A program made the position numbers and the translations under genes. A stretch of DNA of 64,000 nucleotides. It comes from Halichondria panicea. Taxonomy: Eukaryota > Porifera > Demospongiae > Suberitida > Halichondriidae. Under the pieces are notes generated by a model that saw only the letters and a list, made by a program, of their open reading frames with translations, was not told the DNA's origin and did no database searches. The stretch is taken from contig NC_087384.1 of assembly GCF_963675165.1 (NCBI RefSeq), positions 1,572,501 to 1,636,500 of the forward strand, in the 5' to 3' direction. Shown piece after piece: positions 31,514 to 44,200 of the stretch (within the stretch, counting starts at the first letter, position 1; each line of letters opens with the position of its first letter).

Positions 31514-34500
31514 ATGGCCAGTCGCGGTAAACCAGCCAACAAAAGCAAGGGTCTTGGCTTTGACCTTTCCAAGCCCATCAAGCACGGCCTCCTACTCAAG
31601 CAAGGAGCTCTCCACAAAGCCTTCAAAAACAGGTTCTTTGTGCTCTACCCGGGTTTCCTGGTCTACTATCAGGACCAGTCCAAATGGAGGCTGGACGTAA
31701 CCAGAGGCGATACTTTACAGGTACATATATATATATATACAGACTAGCAGGGAGGCAAGGTACATGTACGTGTTAGGGCATGGTGGGGGGAGGGGGGCAA
31801 CATGGTTATTTGGGCTGTAGCTAGTTTCTGTATAATATTATGTGCAATATGTACAATGCATGCAATGCACAGTGATGTCTTAATCGCAGTGTAAACAGTG
31901 CTTATAATAATAAGGTAGACCCTTAATCGAACATCTTTAATCTAGGAATAACATATCAAACACCTTCTGTTGGTCACCTTTGCTTTCATTGCACACAGAG
32001 TCGACAAGGAGCTGTTAAACTAAAGAACTGCTCAGCCAATGTAGCCAAACAAGCTCCCAAAGGATGCAAGTATGGTTTCGTATTGCACGCCCCGGACCCA
32101 AGCAACAGTAGACAGTGAGTGTGTAGTGTGTAGTGATAGCCAGCGTTGTGTGTCTGCTTGTCTTGGTCTGCATGAGGGTGCTCTATTCATGAGGAAACAC
32201 TAGACCGTAACCATTTGTAAATGGAGGTCATAATATTTCTTTTGAATTCAACATTAAAGACGCTCAGCACTTTCATTAAATCCACCAGAATGCAGTTATT
32301 CATAACCTATACATTCCTGTGCCAGCCTCCCCTCGTGTATAATAGTGCTGCGGTGGGCCTTTGGGAGTTGCCCTATATATGGCCAGTCTAGGACAACTAC
32401 TGAATACCATTAATAGGTGCTAGGTACAAATAGAGGGTATTAATTGTCGTCTGCATGTCAGTCACTCACTCCCCCATGTACACACTGTGAAGATGAGAGC
32501 TATCACTTTCTCCAGGCAGTGCATTGAGTTACTGTCATTACCTCATTATCCCCTCCCCCTCATAGGTCATATCTGATCAATGCCACCTCCAAGGAGGACA
32601 GAGATATGTGGATAGAGGCTATTCGACAAGCCACCCCCCACTCCCCTCGACCAGCCAGGAAGGAACCTCCTAAAGACACACCCATCAAGGCAGAACCGGT
32701 GGATCGGCCCAAGTACACACAGAGACAGGAGACAGTGGACGTAGCAGCCAAAGTGGCCTCTGAAGCTGCCAGTCAACCTGATGTGGAAAATGTGAGACCT
32801 CAATACTATCGTATTTGCCTGTGGGGAATATTTTTTGTATGGTTTTCCATGGTTTCCAGTACTGTATGGGTTCAGTATAGTAGGCACCTTCATTCAGCCT
32901 TACTGAAAGAAGCCCTCCAGGAGCATGTGTACATAGAAACCACTGCTTAGCTAGACAAATTAATGGCTACAGGCTTCTATCGAATACTGAGTATCACTCA
33001 CTCTATTGTGAAGATTACATAGATTATTCCCCTTGCAGAGTGTGACTAGCATCGACCACGAGCTCAGAGAAGATCCCACAATGAGTGTTCGTAGAGATAC
33101 CTCCACTTCAGCTGCTCTCTCCCTCACTTCGGGTGACAATGATACCACAGTGGACAGTGTGATGGAAGAGGAAGAGCCTGTCATTAGTATCGATAGTGCG
33201 TTGGGGCCTGCTGATGATGATAATGCTAGTGAGGCTGATGTATTGGACAAACCTGACCTCAAAGAGTTGGAGGAGTTGGACAGTGAGGGATCAGTGGACA
33301 TGGCAGTAGAGGAGACAGTGTCAGAGTCAACCAACAGTGCTGGCGATAAGGAGGTTACCACAACCATTGCTGTAGTGTGTAACACAGAGGCGTCCGAGGC
33401 GGGAGGCAATAAACGAGAAGAGGCCTCCGAGGCAGAAGGCAACAAGCGAGGAGAAGAGGCAGCCGATTCTAATGTCTCTGTTATTCAAAATGGATTCAGC
33501 ACAGAGGATGAACCCCACTCTATTGTGGATGATGCTACCGCAGAGATGCTAAGTACAGAGGTCATAATACCGGCAGCAGAAGAGAGACACAATTCATTCA
33601 CCATCAACTCGACAGATCCCGACGGAGATAGTGATACTGACAATGATGATGGGGATGGTAGTTCTTTGGCTTCCTCAGTGCCTAATGATTCCCCCACCAA
33701 TAGCGCACCACCCACCCCCTCCACACCTTCCACACCCCACACTCCCTCCACACCCGCTATCACACTAGATCGAGCTATATCTGAAGAGCACAAGATAGAG
33801 GTCAAGGAGAACGGGATACACTCAGAGTCTAATGGCGTGGTTGCTAATGGTGATAGCCCTAAACTATCTCCACCCACCCCCAGAAAGAATGACACTAGGA
33901 GACGTGAGTCTGTGTTTGTATGTGGTAGATTCCCTAGTGTGTGTGTGTTTAGTAGTATTAGGTTTTTTGGCATGCCAGCCAGCAACAATCATACGCCTCT
34001 CCATGCACTTTAGTAAGGGCATGGGAGGAGGGTAGCTGTTGAGTAATGCTGCTGACATAGCAACCCAAGGTGTTATGTTACATGTAATCCACATGATAGC
34101 CAGTTGTGTCAATAGTCCTGTTTATTATTCCCATGAGATGTATTTGTGTAATTAGTCTTTAATTACATTTGTTGACCTTCTCACTGCATTCCGTTACCGA
34201 GTTGTCACCTCCCACACACCACATACAGCGTCAGCAGCATTCATTCAGAAGGTGGGCTACCTCTACAAACTGGGTGGACAGAGGAAGAACTGGAAGCTGC
34301 GTTACTTTGTACTCAACCCTGGAGTCTTTTTCTACTACAAGAACCCCAAGAGCACCAAACCACTGGCAGAGGTCAAACTGAAGAACTCTAAAGTGTACTT
34401 CCCTACAGCTGGTGAGTAAGGATATTATAACATCTGAGTGTGGATGTGTTTGTTTCCTGTTAGGATGTATGTAAGGTCACCCTGCCTTATTAAGCTGTTA

Positions 34501-35103
34501 GGGGATGATGATACCATATCTTGTTATCCTGGTGACCTATAGCTAGTGTTTGCTGCTCTCAGATGTAACTATGTACAGCTAGGTGTACATGTATCTTTCC
34601 AAGGGCCTTAATATTTCCTGGGAATGTCATTAGCTAAGAGTTGCTGGGTTCTGTGGTCACAACACTGCCAAGCGTGAGAACATGTAAAATACATGGAAAT
34701 AATGAATTCACTATAATATAATGAATGACGTCATGATTCTAATTGCTATACCCTCTGGCCATGTTTCAGGTGAGCGTAAGACTTCCTACCAGTTTGCCAT
34801 CCACACTGAGAGTCAGTGGAACAAGAGGTCAGAATGGGTCATTGCTGCTCAGAGTGACAGGGAAATGAAGGACTGGATTGATGCTTTCAAGGTACATACA
34901 TGTAGTACATGCTTGCCCAGAGTAGCCTATAAGGTTCATTGTGTGTAGCATTGCCCGGCCTAGTATGTGTAGCAGCCATAGCTATACTCACATGACCCTA
35001 CTATCACCTGACCACACCCACCCCACCCTCTGTACAGGCGGCCGGTCATAAGTCCACACCCTCTCCCTCGAGCAGTCCTGTCGGCAGTGATGGAGAGAAT
35101 TAG
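31514..35103 (+). CDS. Double PH-domain protein (family member E)
   Basis: Seven exons give 594 residues: 31514-31720, 31999-32114, 32566-32791, 33039-33903, 34229-34411, 34770-34891, 35038-35103. PH1 (about 20-140) reads LLKQGALHKAFKNRFFVLYP, LVYYQDQ, HAPDPSNSRQ and MWIEAIRQ. A long acidic, serine-rich and proline-rich linker (about 185-470) follows; it includes a duplicated AEGNKR-type stretch and a TPSTPHTPSTP run. PH2 (about 472-575) reads VGYLYKLGGQRKNWKLRYFV, VFFYYKN and MKDWIDAFK. The protein is likely a membrane-recruited adaptor; partners are unknown. The first three exons use the plan of genes A-D, while PH2 has different phases and is more like a PEPP or evectin-type PH. Confidence 0.85.
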
Positions 35104-35491
35104 GAGTAACACTCTCGATAGCATTTTTTTAATTTGTTCGTTTGTCTTGTATATGTATACATTTAAGCGTCTGACAACTTTTTGGCACCATCAATTTGTA
35201 TAGCACATGTCTGACTCCACCCACCCTCCTTATTAGCTCTGCCTATTATTTATGTGCACAGCAAATGTTTGTCGTTTGTCAATAATTATAATAATATAAA
35301 CTTGAAGAATGATAATAAATGAGGTAGCCCTGATTCCAGGCCGTAGGGAAAAGCGCTTCGACTCCAGCCACATACTGTTGAAGAGGCTGGAGCCGAGGCT
35401 AATAAATGAGGCTATAAAATCATAAATTCTCTATATTAATAATTATTAGGACAGTTAATATAATAATTATGATGAAGTGCTGATATTGCTC
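35104..35491. other. Intergenic spacer
   Basis: No gene seen. At about 35330-35400 there are copies of the gattccaggccg and gccgaggct phrases that mark scattered Mutator-like ends in this window. AT-rich elsewhere. Confidence 0.5.
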
Positions 35492-37581
35492 CTATTGATG
35501 TGAGGCCCTCAGGAACTCTTGGGGAGACACTGAACGAATGACTTGGGTTGAAACTTTCTTGGTCTTCTTGCCAGCCACTGGAGGGGAGGGGATTCAAAAG
35601 TGAATCATCAGTGGAGTAAATCAGTAAAAGGAGACAGCCTATGATTATTGCCTAAGTGTAGGGTACTCCCAACGCATGCAGTATACAATGGCATAAATCC
35701 TACACATAGTAATTACATGTTATAGCATGAATCCTACACGGGTCGTGCTTGAGCAGAAAGTGGTCCAAACTGTCCCAACCACCGCCCACACGCACCATCA
35801 CACGGTCGCTTAGCAACTGCAGGGAGGGGAAGTAATTACTGACACAGTGGGTATAGATCATGACAGGAATTAAACTCTGTTCTCTCCCTACCCTTGCATA
35901 GACTGTGATCTTCCTTCCTGATGATCCCTGTACAATGAACTTTCCCTTGCCACAACTCGTTACTTGGAACTTGTTGCTGCACGTGCACTCACTCACTCTC
36001 CTCATCACCTGTGTGTGTGTGTGTGTGTGTATGTGTGTGTGTGTGTGCGTACGTGTGTGTGTGTGCGCGTGTGTGTGTGTGTGTGTGTGCGTTTAAAGAA
36101 TGGTAGACTGTTTCAATAATTATAATACAATACAATACAATACACAATGAAACCTTTGTCTCTGTTCCTGTTTCACAAGAAGCCTGTCTTACAAACTACC
36201 TACAACTTACTTTCTCATCAACACTTTCGTTCTTTCTTTCCTCCGTTTCTCCACGCTGCCGCTTGTTCTTGTGTTGGGTGTCCTCTTCTTCTCTCAACCT
36301 CTTGGCTCTATGTGCTCTCACAGGAGGGGAGGGAGTTGTTATGGAGGGGGTGGGTTTGATCTGCCGTGGTCTAGCACTCGAGTGTACAGGGGAGGGGATC
36401 TTGGTAGAGCTAGTTCTCGTCAATGGGGACTTGGTTGGCCTGACAGGTGATTGCGACCTTGCTCTTATAGGGTGTGGGTGTCCAGTTGCGAAAGTAGTGG
36501 GTGTACTCTTGCCTTGTGTAGTGCTTGACACGGTACAGGTTGTTTCGGGTGATTTGCTGGGATTTTTCTTTGAGGATAGATTGATCTCTGTAGGGAGTAA
36601 CTTAACTGCGTTCTCAGTGGAGAGCTTGACGGTGATATCAGTGGGGGGTAATGGGACAGTGATTTCAGTGGGGGGTAATAGGACAGCGATCTCAGTGGGA
36701 GGTAATGGGACAGCGTTTTCAGTGGGGGGTATTTGGACAGTGTTCTCAGTGGGGGGTATCGTGACTGTGTTCTCGGTGGGGGGTAATGGGACAGTGATGT
36801 CAGTGGGGGGTTTCTTGACTGTGTTCTCGGTGGGGGGTAGTGGGACAGTGATCTCAGTGGGGGGTGTCTCAACAGTGTTTTCAATCTTGATAATGTTCTC
36901 AGTGGTGGGTAATTGGGCGGCGATATCAGTGGGGGGTATCTTGACTGTGGATGGTTGTTCCTGCTGTGGTGATAGCAGCGATAGCTCCTGCAGTTTGTCA
37001 TCATTGCTCGTAGGTTGAGTGGTGTTCTCTAATTCTTGTGCCTCCAATTCCTCGATCTCTCTTTCCATTCTCACGAGCTCTGGTGGTGAGATGCCGACAC
37101 GATCAGCAAACCTGGCCACGTCCAGTAGACACAACACCACTCTCTTCTCATCGCTGTGATCAACCAACCCATTCGACTCGAACACCAACGCTTCATCCAC
37201 TCCCAAATCACGACACCAGCTAATAAAGTTTGATGTATTGTCTCTTGCAAAAAAGGTCCCACGTCCAGCCTTTGCATTGCAACTGAGTGGTTTCATGGGG
37301 ACTTTGACTTTCAATGGTCTTTCTTTCGTCTCTATTTCTTTGGCTGCTTGCTGTATAAGTGTTGCAAGCTTGCAGACGGCTACCCCAGTGTCAAGGGTGT
37401 CTAGGAATGACTCCTCATTGATGGTTAGGTCTAGAGTGCGGGAGAGCCAGTCACAGATGTCCCCCTTAATGGCTTCTAATGCCTCCTTCTCTCTGACTGC
37501 TAGTTCAGCTTGGATGAATGCAATCCTCTCTCCGGGGTTGTCCACTGAACAGTCGAAGCTGTAGTCCGTCTCTTCACTCAT
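35492..37581 (-). CDS. GAS2-like protein (CH plus GAR domains)
   Basis: Exons 37581-36211, 36008-35892, 35816-35717 and 35577-35492 give 557 residues. A calponin-homology domain at about 35-165 (DICDWLSRTLDLTINEESFL, GVAVCKLA, NFISWCRDLGV) would bind actin. A GAS2-related domain at about 460-530 (CTCSNKFQV, GKGKFIVQ, VMVRVGGGWDSLDHFLLKHD) would bind microtubules. Vertebrate GAS2-like proteins crosslink actin and microtubules. Between the domains lie an 11-residue repeat array and a basic Ser/Pro-rich stretch. The last donor (35717) was chosen because that join keeps frame through the final exon. Confidence 0.88.
36012..36091. repeat. (GT)n microsatellite next to a GAS2-like splice acceptor
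   Basis: About 80 bases of interrupted GT repeat; on the coding (minus) strand it is CA and runs to within a few bases of the exon 2 acceptor at 36009. Confidence 0.95.
36583..36942 (-). repeat. 33-base coding tandem repeat in the GAS2-like gene
   Basis: About eleven in-frame units encode PPTE(N/I/D)(T/A)Vx(L/I)-type 11-residue repeats, such as PPTENTVTIPPTENTVQI, at residues about 214-333. Units vary by a few residues; one short unit (KLSTENAV) has lost part. The linker is expected to be disordered and extended. Confidence 0.92.
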
Positions 37582-37946
37582 TCTTTCTTGTACACACAGT
37601 ACAGCTAGCTAGCTAGCTCAGTACAGTACAGCAATGCAGTATAATAATTATGTACGTACGTGTACAGCCGGCCTCACACAAAATCATTGGATCAAAGGTC
37701 AACAAACCGGTGAAAGGGAAAACCCATATCATGCAAGAATTACAGAGGGTGGGGCTGATCTGCATGCTCCCTAAACCCTCAGATTTAAAGGAGGCAAAAA
37801 GGAAGAAAGTAACAGAGCATGAGGCTTCATATCAGGCCGCGGTTTCTCGATTTTAACAACAAAGTAAAAGTGATAAAATGCACAGATCAAAAGATCATAA
37901 CATGTAGTTTGATCGGGCTGCCGTCTATAGTAGTTAGTAGTCTAAT
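37582..37946. other. Spacer between GAS2-like start and tektin stop
   Basis: A plus-strand open frame of 68 codons at 37650-37856 is present but matches nothing I know and lacks clear splice partners. Otherwise only gctagctagc and gtacgtacg simple sequence is seen. Confidence 0.4.
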
Positions 37947-39569
37947 CTAATTGTCCATTTGTCTCCTGACAGCCATGCATTGGTCTCGATCGATAGCGAG
38001 AGAGTTGGTCTTGACTCCAATGTCTTCCTCTAGACTCAGTTGACTGCGCACTAGACCCTTCAGAGCAGCCTCAGAGTCGACAAGACGTCCTCTTAATGCA
38101 TCCACAGAGTCAGCAATCTGAGCCACCTCTCCCACCAGGCCGTACTGTATGGGATCCCTCACTAGCTCTCGATGTGGCCGTGAGCTGCGCAGGTCCAGTC
38201 GTGTGTGGGACAGCATCATAGCCGGGGCCATGGCTGAGATGGCCTCCTCCATGCATTGAATGTTTGCCTCCATCTCACCAATCTCAGACATGACCTGCAT
38301 GCACATTCAGTACAATGTGTTCATGTTACACACCCGCACCTTGACCAGGTGCTCCTCTAGACGGGCCTTGGTGGTGGAGATCTCACTGATCCTCTTAGAG
38401 AACTCTAGGTTGACCAATGTCCTCTGGTTATCAATTTCCTGCTGAGTTTGTTGCAGCACAGCATCAATCTGTCCCCTCAGAGTGCTGGAGGCCTGTCGTT
38501 GGGACTCTGCTGCCTGGATATTGTTATTGGACGAGAAGGCCCACTCCTCAAGACTCACTGAACTAAAGGGAGTACACATGTATGAATCATGACCATAATA
38601 ATTATAATCACACAGATTCTTACGTGCTCTGGATCTTGACAACGTCCTGCCTGCTGAATCCAATCCCTTGAGTGGAGCCAGAGATCTCGTGGCAGGTGTC
38701 GTCAATTCCCAGAGCACTTAGTTTGTCCGTGAGGTCCTTGTTCAGCTTGTATTTGGCTGATCTCAAGAGCCTGTTTTATATAGAGAGATAGATGGGTAGG
38801 AAATAAGGATGAGGCTCATTGCTCATATTCACTCTATAGTGTCATATTAGTGTGTCTACTATAACAACTACCTTAAGAGAGAGTGGATTGCCTAATAGCG
38901 GTCACAGACAATTGAGTTTGTGTGGGTGGGGGGGGGGGCTTACCTGACTTGCTCTGTTGTGTGGTCCAGAGTGCTCTGTAGCATCTCCTGAACCTTCTGT
39001 AGTACCAAAACCTCCTAAAAGGGCAATTAATTAGCCACATACAGCGCTAACAACAAGCTTACATTGTGCAGCTCAATTTCCACTTGATCGTGTACATTGT
39101 CAATCCCCACACGATTCTGTCGGTAACCAAGGCAACTGTTGGCAACCTTCAGAGGCATTTTAGTGGCTCCGAGAGCTTCTTCTAGTCGTTCTTTATCCTC
39201 CAATAGTAGAGCCGTCTCAATATGGTTCTGTGACAGTGACCCTTCAAGCTCCGCCTTCCAAAACTGGATATCTCGGATACGTTGAGTGAACTTGTGAGCA
39301 TTGGCCCCTTGTGTGCGTGCTGTGATAGTACTCGTCTCTTGTCGTAGTCTCTCACATTCTGACCTCAAGTGTTCAGCCCGCGCACGTTCTCCCTCAGCCT
39401 ACAGTGGTTAATCAATGTGGAGGGTGTAATTGATGTACAGATCAAGGGGTGTGTGTGTGCGTGGAGGGCTACATGATCCATGATGCCTCACCTTTGAATA
39501 GTTTACGGCATTGGAGGTGTGCCATTGAGAGGGGAGATACTTTGGCGGTGTCTCTATCACCTTATCCAT
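37947..39569 (-). CDS. Tektin (TEKT3/4/5-like)
   Basis: Six exons, 39569-39492, 39398-39063, 39014-38944, 38770-38624, 38562-38340 and 38294-37947, give 400 residues, a normal tektin length. Four coiled-coil blocks are linked by typical tektin phrases: WHTSNAVNYSKAEGERARAE, QNRVGIDNVHDQVEIEL, KYKLNKDLTDKLSALGID, STLRGQIDAVLQQT and LDLRSSRPHRELVRD. The last is the tektin nonapeptide (usually RPNVELCRD) in diverged form. Tektins are filaments inside axonemal doublet microtubules. The start is the first ATG of the exon; an AG lies just upstream of the ATG, so a further untranslated or coding exon cannot be excluded. Confidence 0.88.
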
Positions 39570-39715
39570 CTCCGGCCAGGCTGTACATACAAGTGTATTT
39601 ACGTGTGCGAAAGAAGAATGGTTGCTATGGTACCTGTTGGTAAGGATCACATTCTACAAGATAAGCCCTTACCCATTACGGGCGGAGACCGAGGGCGGCG
39701 ACGCCTCCCTTTTGT

Positions 39716-39822
39716 TAGCCTCGAACCAGACCCAACAATTTTTGGGCCTGGTTCGAAGTAGCCTCGATTCAAGGCCGATTAAAATTTTAATCGGCCTGGA
39801 ATCGAGGCTAGGTTCGAGGCTA
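39716..39822. repeat. Nested foldback of Mutator-type end sequence
   Basis: Two nested palindromes: gcctcgaaccagaccc... against its complement, and tagcctcgattcaaggccga against tcggcctggaatcgaggcta. The sequence matches the terminal bases of the elements at 40195 and 58866. Confidence 0.8.
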
Positions 39823-40194
39823 CCCTTTTGTTGAATGTTTTTTTGTTTTCTTGGGACAGTACAGCAGGCACAATCATACTAGCTTTCAGTCCGTACTACT
39901 GTGTAGACTGCTACAGCTGCTCAAGGATCAATGAAGTGTAAGTAGTTTTTCTAGGATTTTAATTCTTGGATTTGCAAAATAATGCTTTGTTCTCAAGTTA
40001 TGCGGCCTAGTTTTGCTGACTTGGAATGCCATTGCAACCTTTTCAGATGTGAAGTTTGAGAACGTGAACGTGAAAGTTTCACATGCACTTCTCACTTACC
40101 TTTAGTCCTTGTTAGTCCTGCGAAGCTTTGTCTGTGCAGTTTCAGTGACTATAAAGGCTAAAAACTCTCCAGCGCGCGAGTGCATGCAGACTGC

Positions 40195-40948
40195 TAGCCT
40201 CGACCCCCGGCCGATCCGTCTCCAATTGAACGCTAGGTCGCCTACTAGGCCTGGTATTGATTGTATTTGGGCGTGATCTGGGCGTGGTTTTTTAATACAT
40301 TGACCGTGGTACAACAAAAAATGAATCCTCCAACAGCCTCTGGGGCAGTATACAGCAGGAAATACTTCCCAGAAGACACTTCTTTGGCAGTGGCAACCAA
40401 ATCTTTGTCGATTCCTTTATTGCTACTGAGGATGGCAGCAGAAACACCTCTATTGTTTAGACTCCTGATCTGGTCAATCATGAGTCTCATGATGAGAGAT
40501 ACAAGGGGAGAGACAATTAACAAGAACAACACTTTTGTCAACAGGAGGAGCCTTGGTCCTACCTAGCTTGTAGTCCATTAAAAAGGGTAGCAACTGATAT
40601 AGCAGAGAGACTTGCCATACCCCGTTGGGAACCAGATAAACACGTCCCTTCCCTCAAACAGGAGCTTGAGAGCCTGGGCCTGTTCTGCCATGAGAGTGAG
40701 GCCATCTTGCTTCAAACAAGACAACGCTAGCTATAAATTGAGAACATGACACGGAGCTAAATTACTGTAACTTTTACGGGAGTAAAATGCCTCTACGTAC
40801 ACCTTTAGTATTACAGAAAAAAAGCAGGAAGCAAAATGTAAAGAATCACTGCTTTTGTTTCCGGTTCCTGCCACGCCCAGATACAATCAATACCACGTAT
40901 TTTTCAACTTCGTTCTATTAAAAAAAAATCGGCCTGGGACCTAGGCTA
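40195..40948. mobile_element. Mutator-like (MULE) non-autonomous element carrying helicase sequence
   Basis: Ends tagcctcgacccccggccga and, at the right, ggcctgggacctaggcta are imperfect inverted repeats. The element is flanked by an exact 9-base duplication gcagactgc (40186-40194 and 40949-40957), as expected for Mutator-type transposons. Inner terminal sequence (caataccaggcc; gggcgtg) matches the intact element at 58866-60028. The body holds a RecQ-like helicase fragment on the minus strand. Confidence 0.85.
40263..40712 (-). pseudogene. RecQ-type DNA helicase fragment inside the MULE
   Basis: Reads LMAEQAQALKLLFEGRDVF, then motif I FPTGYGKSLCY (Walker A), then after a frame change motif Ia SPLVSLIMRLMIDQ, and RGVSAAILSS as in RecQ helicases, then LLYTAPEAV. 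Only the first part of the helicase domain is present and the frame breaks between motif I and motif Ia. It looks like captured host or element helicase sequence, no longer coding. Confidence 0.75.
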
Positions 40949-41272
40949 GCAGACTGCTTCATGAAAAGTGATGACCTTTTTTTTAGGAAAAAATTCGGTG
41001 TGTTAAACGAGCATGTTGGCTTTAATTACCGCATTAGTCGCTTCTGGAATTCTGAGTATAAAAAGAGCTGCCCAGGACGCGACCTTTGACCCCGAAAATT
41101 TCATTCGTAACGAGCTGTTTTTTTCTCTTGCGCAAAAGCGCTCAGAACCCATTCATACACACCGTGAACACTAAAAAAATACACAGAAGGGAGGGGAATA
41201 CATTCCTGGTGGGTTTTCTTCTTTACCAGAATCAAAAAGACAAAAATAAAAATTTATGATTATGGCTGACAT
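40949..41272. other. Spacer without a recognised gene
   Basis: AT-rich, with nothing recognised beyond the 9-base target duplication at its left edge. Confidence 0.4.
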
Positions 41273-44200
41273 TTAAATAATGCTTAGGTAGGTCTGTAGG
41301 TACAGTAAAAGGCTATGTCTATACAGCTCCAGGTTAGCTACAGTGAGCATTACTCCAGTGAACTCTTCCAAAGAGTTTTCCTTGCTTTCTTGCATATAAA
41401 TAGACAGCAGTGCATTGTAGAAAGTTGGCAAAATTGATTCTGAAAAAGAATTTATATCAGCATTAATTAATGTCAGTATATCAAACAAATGTTTGCTATC
41501 ATTTAGAGTTGTAGAGTGGGGTGCAAACAAGTGAAAGCTCTCCCGGGTAGGGGTTGGTAGTGCTGGCATAATTTTGGGGAAGAATTATGCTGGTATCATA
41601 GGAACATTAGTGAGAAACAAGTGAGAGCTCTCCCGGGTAGGGGTTGGTAGTGCTGGCATAATTTTGGGGAAGAATTATGCTGGTATCATGGGAACATTAG
41701 TGAGAATAATAGGCAGGTTTTGGAAATACAGGTCAGTCGAGTCAGTAGTATAAACATGTGTAGGCCTGATGAAAGCTGTGAGTACATGGGATGTGGAATA
41801 ATGTGGGAATGAATAATAGAACTACCAACCCCTAGCAGTGAGTCTTCCTCCAGAAAAGAGGCCAGAGAGGTAACGATATAATTATTGCTTGATACAGTAG
41901 TAAGACTTACATTTTCTATATACATAGGTTGATGCCAGGAAGACTGTCAACAAGCGACGGTAGTCCTTCAAAGCGACCTGAGAAAAGATGAACGTTATTA
42001 ATAATAATGACTACATGTATGAAGGTTATTATACAAATGTCATGGTGGCTATGAGCATGATGACCCACTAGTAATTGAACAACACCCAGCTGCTTTTGTG
42101 CGATATTTAAAACTTACAATAGTAGTACAATCAATTTCCGTTCTTCAGGAGGTGCTTGGACGATACTCGAACCCACTAGGTGTTCCCTGGCCCTACAGAC
42201 TTTCAACACTTCACTTCGTTTATACTTTATCCATGTAAAATGAAATGTTAATGTTAAAAAGCACTCGTAGGTTGATAAAGTCACATTACTGTATACTATA
42301 TTATACTACTTACTTTTATACTATAGACTAGACTATTTACCTTCTTCAACAACAACATCAGTTTGCCAAATCTTCATGTTTTCCAAGGCCAATGAACCTC
42401 TGGCAGCAAGAAAATTAAACGCTTAGCACTTAAATTGAATAGTCACCCTCTTACAGATATTAGTGGATGTTGCATATAATGTTTACAGATCACCTCCAAT
42501 TAATTGATCATGACCAACCATGCAAAAGATGCCAGTATTCAACTTGTGTGTATGTTTACCTACATATTTTCGCGTGTATTAATTTCTGCTATTTCTGCGA
42601 ATGAGAGTAAAATCACAAAAATTAATACTCGCAAATAATTGGCCGCCCTCTTGTTTAATGTATCCAGATCGACATTTCGCAAAATATTATACCGCAAAAT
42701 GTACAAAACTGTAAAAACGCAAACAAATCTACCTGTGAAAATATGTCACCTTAAGGTATATATATATAAGTCAGCTGGCATCCAGTTGCATGCATGCCTG
42801 CTCAAAGCTTTTTCGTATAGTGATTAGTACCGGGTTGATGTGGTTCGCGGCCATTGCCTGAAGCATGATATAGGTTCTTCGACAGTTCTTCAGATTGTTG
42901 TAGACTTACCGTACAGCGGGAAATTTTCACGCGTTTTTTGGAGGGAGACAGAAGACGCGAAAATTAAAACTGGAATAAACTCCTACGCACCGGTATTTCA
43001 CACACTGGTGGGTGTGGTTTCCTGGCATTGAAACACGAATATTAGAACCCACGAAAATTTATGCTGAGGGCTTTGGAGCCAAATAGCGAACATTTCCCGC
43101 TGTACGGTATTGTGAACCGAAGGTATGAATCTATATTTTATAGCTAAAAAGGTTTTTTTTGTAACTCCAGAAAACTACAATATTATTGTCCACAAATTGG
43201 TGACCTAAAGATGTGGTGTTTTCCTTATTGACAGGTAAAATTATGTCAGGACTCAGAAGCACACGTATTACCATAGATTGAAAAGGAAGGGGATTGGAAA
43301 CGAAATGTTTGCGTGAAAACACTCCGCGTTATAGGGTGTGGCTAAAACTTCAAAGGATTATATTTATGTCAGCATGCTCATTACCTGTCTTGCTGCCATA
43401 CAATGTGTTGTACATAGAAATGGTGAAATTGATGTTGATTATTCTAAAAAGTTAGAGAATCTAGCTCTAAAAGGTAGACTAAGCAATGCAGCCACTATCA
43501 CTAAACAAATAAATGCTATACAAGAAGGAATAGCTCTTAGATCTACTATGAAGTCGTGGGAGGTCAAGGCCCGTGGTGTCTCTAAAAGTATACTAAAGCA
43601 GTTTGAAGGACTATACTGCAAACGTTTGTGAACAGTACAGCTTATCCATAGCATGAAACCATCCTATATAGCACTTAGATACATAATAACCAAGTCAAGC
43701 AATGTCCTTTGCTGTTTCGGCTTCACAGCAGGGAAAGAGAAAAGTTGACATGGAGTATTTCAAGCTAAACGTAAAAACAGAGTAAAGACAAGGGACTTAG
43801 AGCTTGTCAACTTACTTCTCTAGAGTACCTCCCAGCTTCTGAGCGATCAATAGTGGATAGGAGAGCTAGAAACAGTTGAAATACAACCTGAGTACGTTAA
43901 AAACTAAAATATTCGCGAGTGCGAAATCATAACGCGGAGTGTTTCACCCGTTGACACAGGGTGGCCTGGTCGTTTCCAATCCCCTTCCTTTTCAATCTAT
44001 GGTATTACTAAGCACTTTGATAATATACCACACCTACGAAGATATGCGCCCGGTACCGCATGTGGTTACTCCAAGGATAGGGCTGTAAGATCAATACTTG
44101 TTCCCACGCAGGAGGAGAATGAAGTAGGAAAAAGACTGAAGGAACCGAGGGAAATTGTAACCCACGCCCTGAGGCAGTCAAGCAAGGTATGTGTGTTGGT

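Noticed and set aside
33485-33988. 167-codon minus-strand open frame
   Set aside because: Shadow of the low-complexity exon 4 of PH gene E.
36263-37018. 251-codon plus-strand open frame with Val-Gly-Gly repeats
   Set aside because: Antisense translation of the GAS2-like repeat array; the minus frame carries the CH domain and splices to a GAR domain.
37650-37856. 68-codon plus-strand open frame with a basic C-terminal half
   Set aside because: No homology recognised and no splice partner found; too short to call a gene.
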